Shown here: positions 43,281-53,350 of the stretch, piece by piece
How the letters are laid out: the number at the start of each line of letters is the position of its first letter
Numbering within the stretch: position 1 is the first letter of the stretch
Assembly: GCF_026262505.1 (NCBI RefSeq)
Contig: NC_067204.1
Coordinates: 7,659,797-7,723,796 of the forward strand
Direction of reading: 5' to 3'
Length of the DNA: 64,000 bases
Source of the DNA: Trichomonas vaginalis G3
Lineage: Eukaryota; Parabasalia; Trichomonadida; Trichomonadidae
Made by a program: the position numbers and the translations under genes
Notes under the pieces: generated by a model
Told to the model about the DNA's origin: nothing
What the model saw: only the letters and a program-made list of their open reading frames with translations
The model's database searches: none

Positions 43281-43615
43281 AGGTGAAGAGGTGAGATTTC
43301 ACCTGTTTTTTCACCTCATTTCTCACCTCTTGAATTTTCATGAAATTTACACCAAAAATATATTTTAGGTGAAGAGGTGAGATTTCACCTGTTTTTTCAC
43401 CTAATTTTTCACCCTCTTGAATTTTCATGAAATTTACACCAAAAATATATTTTAGGTGAAGAGGTGAGATTTCACCTGTTTTTTCACCTAATTTTTCACC
43501 CTCTTGAATTTTACACCAAAAATATATTTTAGGTGAAGAGGTGAGATTTCACCTGTTTTTTCACCTAATTTTTCACCCTCTTGAATTTTCATGAAATTTA
43601 CACCAAAAATATACT
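43281..43615. repeat. Tandem array of four hairpin units (77-87 bp period)
   Basis: Each unit contains AGGTGAAGAGGTGAGATTTC then ACCTGTTTTTTCACCT, which can fold on itself, followed by CTCTTGAATTTTCATGAAAT and ACACCAAAAATATA. Units begin near 43281, 43367, 43454 and 43531. Single copies of the same hairpin occur at gene ends elsewhere in the region. Confidence 0.9.
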
Positions 43616-44109
43616 ACTAGGGTCATTTACGAAGAAATCTCAACAAAGTCTTTACGAAGAAATCTCAACAAAACATAGACAAGAAAGTTCATGAGAAATT
43701 AGATGAAGAAGTCTTAACAAAGTCTTTACGAAGAAATTCATGAAAATTCAAGAGGTGAGAAATGAGGTGAAAAAAGAGGTGAAATCTCACCTCTTCACCT
43801 AAAAAATATTTTTGTCTGATTTTACGAAGAAGTCTTAACAAAGTCTTTACGAAGAAGTCTTAACAAAGTCTTTACGAAGAAGTCTTGACAAAGTCTTTAC
43901 GAAGAAATTCATGAAAATTCAACGGGTGAGAAATGAGGTGAGAAAACAGGTGACATCTCACCTCATATGTCCTTACTGAAAAAGTATGTGTTCCATCTGA
44001 AGTTTTTATATACGGGTCTTCCAGGAGCTTTTCACAAAATATATATGTTTTCATGTTTTGTCACTTTTCTGTCACTTTTCAGGGAAAAAACATTTTTATT
44101 GTATATAAA
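43616..44109. repeat. Mixed leader of degenerate repeats before the first gene of set A
   Basis: Inverse copies of the GAAGAAGTCT..ACAAAG minisatellite (about 43,625-43,730 and 43,820-43,910) alternate with inverse copies of the GGTGAAGAGGTGAGA hairpin (about 43,750-43,800 and 43,922-43,965). The last 80 bp, with two TGTCACTTTT motifs, lead into the methyltransferase start. Confidence 0.75.
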
Positions 44110-44927
44110 ATGAATTTTACAAAACCACCGTTACCCTTCTTTGGAAATAAGAGTAGATGTAAAGATATTCTATTGAGAGAACTTAGAAAACTACCGAATG
44201 GTCTAACATTTGTAGATTTGTTCGGTGGAAGTTTCTATATATCTCATTGTGCCATACTGTATTTCCTGACTCAGAGATTATATGCAATGACTTCGACAAC
44301 TATATGAACCGTCTCAAACATATACCAGACACTAACAAAATATTGAAAGAGTTAAAAGAAAAGATACCTATAGGTAAGATGGAACGTATACCATTAGATA
44401 AGAAAAATATTGTAAGAGAGGTTTTGAAAAAAGCAGAGTATATTGACTGGGATAGTATATCTTCTAGACTATTATATAGTGGTTCTATAAGAGTTCATGA
44501 CATTGAAACACTTATGTCAAACGTTTTATATCTTAACTATACAAATGTTTTCAAAGAGGACATAGAAAAATATACTGAGGGTATAGAGTTTGTGAGATGT
44601 CGTTGGACAGAGTTGTATGAAAAATATAAAAACAAGGAAAATGTTTTCTTTATAGTAGACCCGCCGTTCTTTAACACATACGATTTTCAATACCAAGCAG
44701 ACTGGACTTTGAGAGACTCTTTAGAAACTTTAGACGTTTTACATAACCATCCATGCTTTTACTTTACATCCGATAAAAGTGGTTTGGAAACCGTTATGAG
44801 ATGGTTAGAGGACATACATGACTATGAGTTTATATATGACAAGATAGAATATGAGAGAGGTCCTATAAACCGGAAAAAGTGTCATAACAAAGAAATTTTA
44901 TTGGTAAGTAAATGTGGTTTGAAATAG
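44110..44927 (+). pseudogene. D12-class DNA N6-adenine methyltransferase of the Polinton-like region (broken)
   Basis: The N-terminal part has the SAM-binding start PPLPFFGNKSRCKDILLREL and FVDLFGGS. The later part has the acidic adenine-pocket motif ICNDFDN and the catalytic VDPPFF (DPPY class), then FTSDKSG. This order matches Dam/D12-type MTases, which methylate adenine N6. Such genes occur in phages and some eukaryotic viruses and virus-like elements. The start is ATAAAATG. The copy is broken about once. It is the first gene of set A, and its end overlaps the next small gene. Confidence 0.8.
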
Positions 44928-45043
44928 GACTACTTGTTTTAGGTTTTTTCCATTGTGTCATTTACTTATTTGACGTGGCAGAAAGATATAGAGAATATGA
45001 AGATGAACCAATACCAGCAAATGTTCAGCATATGTACTCGTAA
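44912..45043 (+). CDS. Small single-span membrane protein of set A
   Basis: 43 residues starting MWFEIGLLVLGFFHCVIYLF, one membrane segment, followed by an acidic tail (RYREYEDEPIPA). The start is AGTAAATG and overlaps the end of the methyltransferase frame by a few codons. Compact overlap and size fit a virus-like small membrane protein. Family unknown. Confidence 0.5.
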   Translation: MWFEIGLLVLGFFHCVIYLFDVAERYREYEDEPIPANVQHMYS

Positions 45044-45066
45044 GAGATATTTTTATCTAATATTAA

Positions 45067-45411
45067 ATGGACGCACAGAACTTAGCGAATGCACAGCAAC
45101 CTGGACAACCAAACCCAGAGAATATTCCAAATGAAGTTAGAATACAAACTGCAATGGCAAACTATGGTCAAGTGCCAACAGATGTACAAATGCAAACTGC
45201 CATGTCAAATGACGCTGCGTTAGGTTTGCCACCATGGTATGCAAATATGAGATGGAAAGAGTTTTATACAAACCCTGAAGTGGGATATAAACAACTCTAT
45301 GCAGATGACGCGAACACAGGAGTTGACCCAGAATATGTTTTCTACCAGAGGAGAAATAGAATGTATGAGCTCCAGTTAAAGAATGCAATGGAACTCAGAA
45401 AGGAAACGTAA
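45067..45411 (+). CDS. Set A small unknown protein, Gln/Asn/Pro-rich N-terminus
   Basis: 114 residues starting MDAQNLANAQQPGQPNPENI, then two near-identical segments (VRIQTAMANYGQVPTDVQMQ and TAMSND), then WYANMRWKEFYTNPEVGYKQ. The start context is ATTAAATG. It may be a virion-associated or scaffold protein by position before the capsid candidate, but no family is recognised. Confidence 0.55.
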   Translation: MDAQNLANAQQPGQPNPENIPNEVRIQTAMANYGQVPTDVQMQTAMSNDAALGLPPWYANMRWKEFYTNPEVGYKQLYADDANTGVDPEYVFYQRRNRMYELQLKNAMELRKET

Positions 45412-45448
45412 GAGACTAGGTGGACATTAGATTTTTACATATAGTAAA

Positions 45449-45692
45449 ATGGGTTTCTTCAGTAGTATTGGAAACTTCTTTCGAAATGTTGGAAGAGGTA
45501 TTATGGAATGGAATAAAAACCGTAGGAAGAGGAATTTGGAACGGAGTCAAAAATATTGGTAAAAGAGTAGGTCAGTTTGTTGGTATTATACCTAAAGACC
45601 CTGAACCAGAAGAACAAGCTCCTGTTATACAACAGCCTGAACCTGCACCACAGTCAAGTTGGCAACCAAATCCAACACCTCAACCGTATTAA
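45449..45692 (+). pseudogene. Set A small Gly-rich amphipathic/Pro-Gln-tailed protein (appears broken)
   Basis: The readable part has repeated amphipathic GIWNGVKNIGKRVGQFVGII followed by a Pro/Gln-rich tail (EPEEQAPVIQQPEP). The pattern of Gly-spaced amphipathic helices is reminiscent of membrane-active minor capsid proteins (adenovirus pVI-like), a comparison by pattern only. It ends tail to tail with the minus-strand capsid candidate. Confidence 0.4.
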
Positions 45693-46543
45693 AATTATAT
45701 TTTACCGTTCGATAGTAGTTGTATATGAAACTAAGTTCTAAGTAAAACGCGTGGTATAATGGAACTATTCTCTTTCTTCCATCTGTTGTAAACCATACTT
45801 GAAAGTCTGAAATACTTCCACTCGGTGGTTCATATAGCTTTGTAGGTTTTTCGTAAAAGTCATTTGCCAAGCTAAAAAAAGAGTTTTGTGCACCAGAAAA
45901 TGAAGCATGAACTATAATAGCATCTGAGTCGAAAAACATTTTCATATGTTCCATTAGGGTTTTCGACTTCATAAAAGTTCGGGTGTACTGGATATTCTGC
46001 AGGCTGATTTAACATCCTCAAAAATCTATACCATGCAAGTTGTTATATTTTGTAGAAATATAAACGTCTTCTCCAAGGTCTTCTATTCTATTGAATTTAA
46101 CAGTTGCATTTTTCCTGTCATATAAAATATCGAGATGGTACTCTCCTTCGTCAATGTTGTACTGTTTTGCATATTCGAGATAGATATCGTTTATTTTTTC
46201 TTGAAAAGCTTGAAGAGTTGTTTCTAAGTTTACAAGCAAACTAACTTGTAAAAGTTTTCCCTGTTCAAATTTCTCATACGTACGTTTCTCTTTGTTTATA
46301 GTATCGAATTTCAAAAGCGACCGTAAATGGGAAACCATGTATGGCTTCTGAAATGAATTTCATTCTACGAAAGCCAATAGCTTTTGTGACGGATGGGTCT
46401 CTTAGCCATCTTAACGGGTAGTCAAAACGATAGCCTTCATGCTTTACGGTCTCTGTCTCAAACTTTTGACCGACATTCGTAAAAAGTTCATCTAATGGTT
46501 TAGTTGTAGCAACTCTAGAATTTTCTTTTTCTATTGAAAGCAT
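45625..46543 (-). pseudogene. Set A capsid candidate (broken)
   Basis: The N-terminal part reads FDYPLRWLRDPSVTKAIGFR, which parallels YEYPRHWVEYVGGEKAIEIR of the protein at 50264-51141. The C-terminal part ends in DFQVWFTTDGRKRIVPLYHA and LELSFIYN, the kind of closing strand seen in jelly-roll capsid proteins of Polintons and adenovirus-like groups. It is broken more than once. It is divergent from the fibre gene, with about 18 bp between starts. Identification as capsid is inference from context and pattern. Confidence 0.45.
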
Positions 46544-46561
46544 ATTTTATCTAGAATAAAA

Positions 46562-48165
46562 ATGTCAAATGAAAACAGCGTCTATGAGAGAAATAAAACA
46601 CAACCGACAACTCATTTTGCAAGCTCTAAATAAGAACACAACAAACTTTTCAAACTATTCTAAGATATCTGAGTCATTGAAAGAAGGAAACTTAAAACTG
46701 ACGATAAACCCAATGACAGACGAGTTTCTGTTTCAAGACAAATAAAACCATACTGTCTGTGTAAATCCAACAAAAGGAACTTTAAACGAGAAACCTATAA
46801 AAGAACTTCTTTTGAAAGCAGATGTTGACAACAAAGCTGACAAAGAGTATGTCATTGAAAAAGTTCAAGAAGAACATGACAGAGCAGATGCAACATATGC
46901 AACAAAAGAACATACTCATCCTGAACTAGCGGACAAAACATATGTTGACAATAAAATGTCAAGTGAAGTGACAGAGCTGACAAAGAATATTCTAAAAAGA
47001 CTCATACACATACCATTGCAAATATTACAAACTTACAAGAAACTTAAACAGGAAAAGTGACGTTGGACATACACATACATCTTCTGAAATAACAGACTTA
47101 AACGTTAGCTTGAAAAGAAAGCAGATAAAACATATGTCAATGAATATTACCAAAGTTAGTTGGAACAAAAAATATTGAGACTATGGTTGGTGACTTTTCT
47201 GTCAATGAAGAAAACAAATATTTTAGATGGCAGTTTGTACATTCCTTAGAAAATGGTACACGGTATAAACTCATTCCGAAAAATAACAATGAAATGTATG
47301 TAAGCTATATAAAGAATGATGGTACACAAGTTAAAGTTCCATTAGACAACAACTGCTACTTAAACATATATGGAGACGAACAAAAGAAATATTTAAGAGT
47401 TTATGAAATGGCAGATATGACATTACCTGACCCAGCTCCAGCACCATACTATTATGACTATGGAGATGACGTTAGAAACACCACATGTAAGATGAACAAA
47501 AGCTAACATTATATTTAGATTTTTATAGATATTAAAGATATAATGCAATAGAAAAAACGAGAATAGTATACTATTATGAAGATGACAGAAATAAATATTA
47601 TAGTCAAGACTTTACCTACCCTGAAAACATAAGATATTATTATAAAAAATATTCTGACACAAACCAGAAGAACCTGAAATAGTTGCACTATATTTTAAGT
47701 TCAAAAGAGACAATCCTATAATATCTCATATGTTTGATTTAATGAACCCAGTAGGTTCTTATTTATACATCTATGGAAGCAAGAGGTCCTCAAGTAATGT
47801 TTGGTGGTTGGTGCATGGGAACAAATAGTCGACAGGTTTTTGTATTGTGCAAACTCTTCAAAGGAAACAGGTGGAAGTAAAACGATTTCAGGTGAAAACT
47901 TACCTGCGCACAGTCACTACATAGATTTAAGTACATCTCAAGCAGGTTGCATAGGCATAGATATTGGGATTGGTCAGGAATGACAAAAGGTAAAGGATAT
48001 GATGTTAAAGACGACGTTAAGTTTGCTATAAATTGTTACTGGGATGACACTCAGGGAGAAGGAAACCATACACATTTCGTTTCAGGGTATACACAAACAA
48101 CGGGACAAAGTAAAGACTACATGCCACCTTACATGACAGTTTACGCATGGTATAGAATTGCTTAG
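46562..48165 (+). pseudogene. Set A fibre protein (broken)
   Basis: Fragments in several frames match the intact fibre at 54105: the coil-like KADKEYVIEKVQEEHDRA and HTHPELADKTYVDNKMSSEV, a middle domain, and a collar-type end with HTHFVSGYTQTTG and DYMPPYMTVYAWYRIA. Clearly a relic with multiple breaks, older than the copy in set B. Confidence 0.75.
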
Positions 48166-49381
48166 TCGTCATTTTAACTTCTTTAGCATATTCGTCAGGA
48201 GTTGTCTTATATTTGTTAGGAACTGTCTTTGAAAGTATACCACCTTGAACTTTGACAAGTTTGAAACGAGGTCTGACAAATAGTAGTTTTATCTTCTGCT
48301 TGCAGTCTGTACATTTTGCCATGTTTGCCTAAAACTTCATAATATTCTCTTGTATACTTTCTTCTATTTTTACGAACACGAAGTGAGTACCTGTCGGTTC
48401 CCATTGTTGTCATAGTCAATAGTATTTTCATATGGGTCGCGTTTAGGTATTTCTATTTTTACTGTCACCTTTCTTAAGTTTGAAGCCTGGCATTCTTTTT
48501 TTGTCTCTTTTGACTAAACTATTAAATATATAGTCTTTCTCTAAGTCAGGGTTGTTTTCATTTCTTCGGGGAGTGGTTTCCCAAACCTTTTTGTTTACGG
48601 TTATTGTAAATATTTAAAACTTGTCTCATCTTTGCCATGGAGAAATGTCTATATTTGTCGTCATATGACATTCATTTGCTTCACCACCTTGTGGTTGGTT
48701 TAAGTCTCTTAAGATTTTTATACAACTGTCAATGACACCAAGAGCAGAATGGTTTTTGTCGACAATGAAATATTGGTTTACATTTTTTGAACGCAGATAG
48801 TTTTTAATATCGTCTGATTTGAAAGAACGTTCACAGTCAGATGTCAGTTTTGTTGGATGGTATTTGTCAACGAAGATTGTCAAAGCAGTTTTCACATCTA
48901 AATATTTTTGGACTGTAATGGTATTGCCTTTTTTTCCCCAAAAACCCCAGGTTTGGGTTTCCTTTTGTGTTTTTTTGGGAACCCGGGGGGAAAACAAAAA
49001 TTTTACTTTAAAAAAGGGGGGCCCCCAGGGGGTATGGTGGGGGTCCATCCTTCTCTATTACTCGGGAGTTCTCACTTACAAAAGTATTGCAACTCCTCCC
49101 ATTGCTGTGCTTCACATAACAGCTCATAATCTTCTGACTCACTTTCTTCTTCATATAGGTCAAATCACTGTCATAGTTTAGTAAGTTTTGACAAAGCTAA
49201 TGAAACACGTTTACCGTTTGTATCGTATGCTTTATAAACTTTCCATTCATTCTTCATAAACGCTCAAACTAACTTTACCCTTTCTCCCTCGTATCTGATA
49301 GAATGTATTTTCACGAGGAACGAAGAACAAATTCTTGAACTCATGACCGTTGTAGTTTGTTATCTCAATAGTTTTCGTCAT
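48026..49381 (-). pseudogene. Set A rve integrase region (broken)
   Basis: The middle part reads VDKYHPTKLTSDCERSFKSD and IDSCIKILRDLNQ, an rve/DDE integrase core related to the copy at 57658. A C-terminal piece, RKNRRKYTREYYEVLGKHGK, resembles the SH3/chromo-like end of Polinton integrases. The upstream end (from 49381, MTKTIEITNYNGHEFKNLFF) may be a separate small gene with an ATAAATG start. Heavily broken, and it contains a stretch that looks like poor sequence (listed next). Confidence 0.6.
48925..49050. other. Probable low-quality sequence
   Basis: Runs such as CCCAAAAACCCC, TTTTTTTGGGAACCCGGGGG and AAAAAAGGGGGGCCCCCAGG in an otherwise AT-rich region look like base-calling errors at the end of sequencing reads rather than biology. 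Frame calls in this part should not be trusted. Confidence 0.6.
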
Positions 49382-49470
49382 TTATATAAAAATAAAATAA
49401 AAAATAAACTTAAAATTAATGATATCACCACCCTCACACGTATGAAAACATAGCGCAAAAATAAATTTAG

Positions 49471-49513
49471 GTGAAGTGGTGAAATCTCACCTCTTTTTTC
49501 ACCTCTTTTTTCA
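49471..49513. repeat. Junction hairpin (GGTGAAGWGGTGAAATYTCACC type)
   Basis: AGGTGAAGTGGTGAAATCTC followed by ACCTCTTTTTTCACCTC folds back on itself. It lies at the border between set A and set B, right after the 3' end of the first set B gene (minus strand). Confidence 0.75.
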
Positions 49514-49523
49514 CCTCATGAAT

Positions 49524-50040
49524 TCATTGCTTTATAACTCTCTTCCTTGGTTTCTTTTTAGTTGCTTTCTTCACGTCTGTCTCCAACTTGACTGTCTTTC
49601 TTCTTCGTCCGTAATGATACCAGTTACTTCCACCAGTCAATGGGTCAAATGGTCTTTCGTAAGGGTTTCCATACATTCCATAGGGACCATACGGAAGAAC
49701 TACTGGTGGAGGAAGAGTTCCATCGACTCTATTTAAATGCATTGTTTCACCTTTCATCTGGTCATTAAAGTCTTTTGCGTGTTTTGCAAACTCATCGTCC
49801 TTTCCTAAAGCATTTTCTGACTCAGTCGCAACCAAATTGGATGCTTTATTTATGAGCCCTATTTTATTTAATCTTAACTTCTTTGCAACCCAGCCTCCAA
49901 TCTTCCTTTATTTGCATCTAATGTCTTCGAAACCCTTCCTCCACTCATTTTATTTACTGCGTCATAAGCTCCAAGTGCTTTTGCTCCAAATGCTAATGCT
50001 TTTGTTCCCATTGCGCCTAAAGCTGCCCAAGCTACCATTT
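49524..50040 (-). pseudogene. Set B minor structural protein candidate (broken)
   Basis: The upstream part starts MVAWAALGAMGTKALAFGAK, an Ala/Gly-rich amphipathic helix like membrane-lytic pVI-type proteins. The downstream part has VLPYGPYGMYGNPYERPFDP and a very basic end (KKATKKKPRKRVIKQ), suited to DNA or capsid contact. It appears broken about once. Its place before the capsid candidate supports a structural role. Function is inferred only. Confidence 0.5.
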
Positions 50041-50263
50041 ACACCATATTAAAATCATCTCTCTTCAATATTATCTCATAAAAGTTCTCGTTACTGGAGA
50101 AAGTCAATGAAACATAAACATTCTCACGGGCTTCGCCCTCACCGCTTTGCGGTCTATCTAACTTCTTTCTTATCTCATCTATTCGCTTCAAAATGTCTGA
50201 ACAATTGCTAACATCTTCTACAACAGTTATTTCATCATGACTGACCTTCAAGAACAAGCTCAT
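50039..50263 (-). CDS. Set B small protein carrying an in-frame GC mini-hairpin
   Basis: 74 residues, MSLFLKVSHDEITVVEDVSN and onward. The start context is ATTAAATG and it follows the capsid candidate's stop directly. Codons for RPQSGEGEARE come from a GC-rich double hairpin at 50127-50155, inserted without loss of frame. Family unknown. Confidence 0.6.
   Translation of the reverse strand: MSLFLKVSHDEITVVEDVSNCSDILKRIDEIRKKLDRPQSGEGEARENVYVSLTFSSNENFYEIILKRDDFNMV
50127..50155. repeat. GC-rich double mini-hairpin inside a gene
   Basis: GGGCTTCGCCC, then TC, then ACCGCTTTGCGGT: two tandem stems with 3-nt loops. It is translated in frame in the minus-strand gene 50039-50263. Confidence 0.85.
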
Positions 50264-51141
50264 TTAATATGCAATTAAAATCATCTCAATAATGAGTCCA
50301 TCCTTTCCATCTTTAGGTAGCACAACATCTTTCATTGAAGAAGGTTCGACAAGTCTTATGTTAAACTTACTGACAAAGTTTGTTATACTATAATGCTTCG
50401 GGCGAATACATGTAGTTTGAAAGACATAATATAGATTCTTCAGCAAATTCACTTATACTGGATTTTATAACAATGTTCTCACGAGACCAAATACCACCAA
50501 TTGACAATCTTGTAAGCAATCCTGCTGAACCTTCTACTGTAAACGTCGATGGTAACATTCCACGAAGGTCATCTATTGACATCGTTGAGTCACTGAATTT
50601 AAATATTTTCTTAAAGCAATCGTCATTATCTAACCATGCAATAGCTTTGAAGTTTTCATTCGAATATACATCTGCTTCATTAAATGTAAAACCTGACTTC
50701 TTTGCAGAGATGACTTTAAAATCTATTGAGTTTGTTTCAAAATTATATGCTATGGTAACTTCTGAAGGTAATGGATGCCCTTCCGCAGTCAGTTGTTCTC
50801 TCACTACCGTTTGAAGCTTTGTGTTAAAAACTTTCATGTCATCTCCTGTGTCTAGGTTCACATACACAGCAATGGGAAAACTATCTTGCTTCTTTGTTTC
50901 ATCATTATACCTCAAAACATTAAAGTTCTTCAATAATATTGTCCTTCCTGCTGGAATACTTCGAACCTGTCTGATTTCAATAGCTTTCTCACCTCCTACA
51001 TACTCTACCCAGTGTCTTGGATATTCATAAGTATACTGACTTTCTTGAATTTTGGTTGGTTTCATCATAACGTGTTCATAGTATATCTTTATACTCTTGT
51101 CAGTTAGACTCGGTGCTATGTTCTGAATATTTCTGACTTGC
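50264..51141 (-). pseudogene. Set B capsid protein candidate (about one break)
   Basis: It starts at MQVRNIQNIAPSLTDKSIKI and contains YEYPRHWVEYVGGEKAIEIR, SFPIAVYVNLDTGDDMKVFN and VTIAYNFETNSIDFKVIS. It closes in KFNIRLVEPSSMKDVVLP and a hydrophobic last strand (GLIIEMILIAY). The related set A protein occupies a similar setting. The beta-rich character, size (about 290 residues) and position next to the ATPase suggest a jelly-roll capsid component. I cannot show this from sequence alone. The start is only 9 bp from the divergent start of the ATPase gene. Confidence 0.5.
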
Positions 51142-51150
51142 ATTTTTAAT

Positions 51151-52046
51151 GGAGATAAAATGAAGCATTTAATACATGACGTAGATGAAGACATGAATGA
51201 AACTACAGACAAACTTAACTCTTCTCTCATTCTTCCTTTCAGCAAAGATTATGATTCTGTTCAAATGGTGTGTATTTCTATTGTGGAAAGATGGGTTCAG
51301 GTAAGACATTTAACCTCATTCGTCATATACTCATAACAGAGCGTTTAGGTCAAGATTCATATTATGACCAAATCATTATATCAGCAACTTCAGACTCTAT
51401 GGACTCAACAGCGAAAACATTTATGTCAAAAGTTCAAGCCTCTGTCGTTAAAGTTCCAGATAGTGAACTCATTGAATTTCTTCAACGTTACGTTCGACGT
51501 AAGAGGAAATATTATGCCATCGTTGAATTTATACAGTCAGGAATGCAAAAGACTTCAGAAGAGATGGAAAGAATTATTGACAAACACCACTTACGTCAAT
51601 ACTCAGGAGTTTACGATATGAAACGACTTACAAACTACATTCTGTCAAAACTTTCAAAATACCCCTTCAAAAAGTATCCTTCAAATACTCTGCTCGTTTG
51701 CGACGACTTCGCCGGAAAAGGTTTAGTGTCAAAGCCTGACTCACCATTAGCTAACATCATTACTAAAGTCAGACATTACCACTTAACTGTAGCAATACTT
51801 ATGCAAACATGGCGTTTTCTTGCTTTAAACATAAAACGTCTCATAACTGACTTCGTTATCTTTCAAGGTTTCTCACGTTATGATATTGAACTCATTTGGA
51901 AACAGTCAGGTATAACATTACCTTTTGAAGAAATTTGGGAAGCATATAAGTCTCTCATCTCTCCTCGTTCATACCTTGAGATTCATATCATGACTAATAC
52001 CATTAAAGTCAAAAATATTCCATGGGAACGACCAACATTGTTTTAA
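51151..52046 (+). pseudogene. Set B packaging-type ATPase (A32/FtsK-HerA-like; about one break)
   Basis: The Walker A motif is FYCGKMGSGKTFNLIRHIL and the Walker B-like motif is NTLLVCDDFAGKG. A later AILMQTWRFLALNIKRLITD is in the place of the sensor and arginine-finger helix. This matches DNA-packaging ATPases of Polintons, virophages and NCLDV (A32 type). The ATG at 51151 (GATAAAATG) begins MKHLIHDVDEDMNETTDK. It converges with the next gene on the minus strand, stop to stop, with 4 bp overlap. Confidence 0.8.
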
Positions 52047-52444
52047 AGTTTAACCTTCAATTGACTGATGGTAAACAAATTCCATGCATCTCTGTCGCCA
52101 TTTCTGTTAATATTTTTGCTGTCATTCATATCATCCACTTCTCCATCCGTTAGCTTTTGAGGATATGCGTTAGAATAGCTGTTCTTAAATGAAGGCTTTT
52201 CACCTTTGAGAGCATAAACTCTATAACTTTCTGCATACTTTATGTTTGAACCTCCTGAGCCATCATTGACATAAATTTTTATAGGCTTCCACCCTTTGTT
52301 CATGTTCCTGCTTCTTCCCTTAGCTCTTTTGTTCAGTAGTTCTACATCTTTATACACAGCACCTGTCTCAGTGAATTCAACAATATTTTCATTCGTTAGC
52401 TTTACATTCAAACCCTTGTCGAGTATATTGTTCATTTCATACAT
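52043..52444 (-). CDS. Set B unknown protein (133 aa)
   Basis: It starts MYEMNNILDKGLNVKLTNEN and contains VELLNKRAKGRSRNMNKGWK and KIYVNDGSGGSNIKYAESYR. I took the ATG at 52444 because it sits just after a TTTTATAT motif shared with the divergent gene at 52470. No known domain. Confidence 0.6.
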   Translation of the reverse strand: MYEMNNILDKGLNVKLTNENIVEFTETGAVYKDVELLNKRAKGRSRNMNKGWKPIKIYVNDGSGGSNIKYAESYRVYALKGEKPSFKNSYSNAYPQKLTDGEVDDMNDSKNINRNGDRDAWNLFTISQLKVKL

Positions 52445-52469
52445 ATAAAAGGTTTTTATTCTATATGAA

Positions 52470-53084
52470 ATGAGAAGCAAATCCATCTTAGCTGGTGCCG
52501 TTAATGTTCCAATTGAACCAACATCAAATGTTGACTCACGAACGACAAACAATATTGTCATAAAGAACTATAGTTCAGAGTGTTTGAAAGAAAAAGAACC
52601 AGAACTGAAATCCGTGAATTTAAACTCAGCTTCAAACGCTAACGCTACATCAGATGTTAAGTTAGAGTATCCACCACTGGACCAAATTCTTTCAAGAGAA
52701 GCCAACGACAACCCTTACACAAATGTTCAAACAAATCCTTCAGATAACGTAGACCATTACCTTCTTCAGTTATACCAAACAATTTTACTCAAAGACGATA
52801 AGAAGCTTTTGACAAATCTTATAAGCAAGAACCAAATAATTCTAACAAAGGAGGACCTTGAAAATGTTATATCACGAATAACAGGGAAACAATGTGTCAT
52901 TGACTATCTCGACCCTGAAATCGAATGCTGTGGTCAAACGCCACCATTCATGAAAATAGGTAACATCCGCATCATTGAAACACCAGGAACTACAGGAGTT
53001 GAGTTTAAGTATAAATATTCGAACGAGTATACAAAACTTTCAACAGAATATAAGCTTTGTTTGAAATATGTTTTAGTAAATTAA
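52470..53084 (+). CDS. Set B unknown protein (204 aa)
   Basis: It starts MRSKSILAGAVNVPIEPTSN, has an Asn/Ser-rich low-complexity stretch, then a more ordered half (YLLQLYQTILLKDDKKLLTN, VISRITGKQCVIDYLDPEIE, CCGQTPPF). It overlaps the following minus-strand gene by 4 bp. The two Cys residues and basic/acidic pattern do not identify a family. Confidence 0.6.
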   Translation: MRSKSILAGAVNVPIEPTSNVDSRTTNNIVIKNYSSECLKEKEPELKSVNLNSASNANATSDVKLEYPPLDQILSREANDNPYTNVQTNPSDNVDHYLLQLYQTILLKDDKKLLTNLISKNQIILTKEDLENVISRITGKQCVIDYLDPEIECCGQTPPFMKIGNIRIIETPGTTGVEFKYKYSNEYTKLSTEYKLCLKYVLVN

Positions 53085-53350
53085 AGCAATTTGTAATATC
53101 TATCCAAAACTTCTTCAACAGTATCGAACTCATCTTCATAATGCAAACCTAATCTTATTGACTTGGTGCAGTTTTCACTAACACAATATAGCGCTTTGCG
53201 CTCGGCGCCTTTGACGCCTTTTTCTGTTCTCTTGACTGACATAACTAACTCATTTGTTTCATCAAACAGCAATAACCAAAGTTCATGACCTAATACATAA
53301 CATTCATACTTTATATTTTTAGCTCTGAGTTCTCTTGTAAGCTGTTGCAT
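53081..53350 (-). CDS. Set B small protein (89 aa) with in-frame GC mini-hairpin
   Basis: MQQLTRELRAKNIKYECYVL, a start in ATTAAATG context, overlapping the end of the upstream gene by about 40 bp. The segment EKGVKGAERKALYC is encoded by a GC-rich double hairpin at 53191-53218. The rest (CTKSIRLGLHYEDEFDTVEE) is compact. Family unknown. Confidence 0.6.
   Translation of the reverse strand: MQQLTRELRAKNIKYECYVLGHELWLLLFDETNELVMSVKRTEKGVKGAERKALYCVSENCTKSIRLGLHYEDEFDTVEEVLDRYYKLL
53191..53218. repeat. GC-rich double mini-hairpin inside a gene
   Basis: GCGCTTTGCGC followed by GGCGCCTTTGACGCC, two stems with short loops, translated in frame in the gene 53081-53350. Confidence 0.8.
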
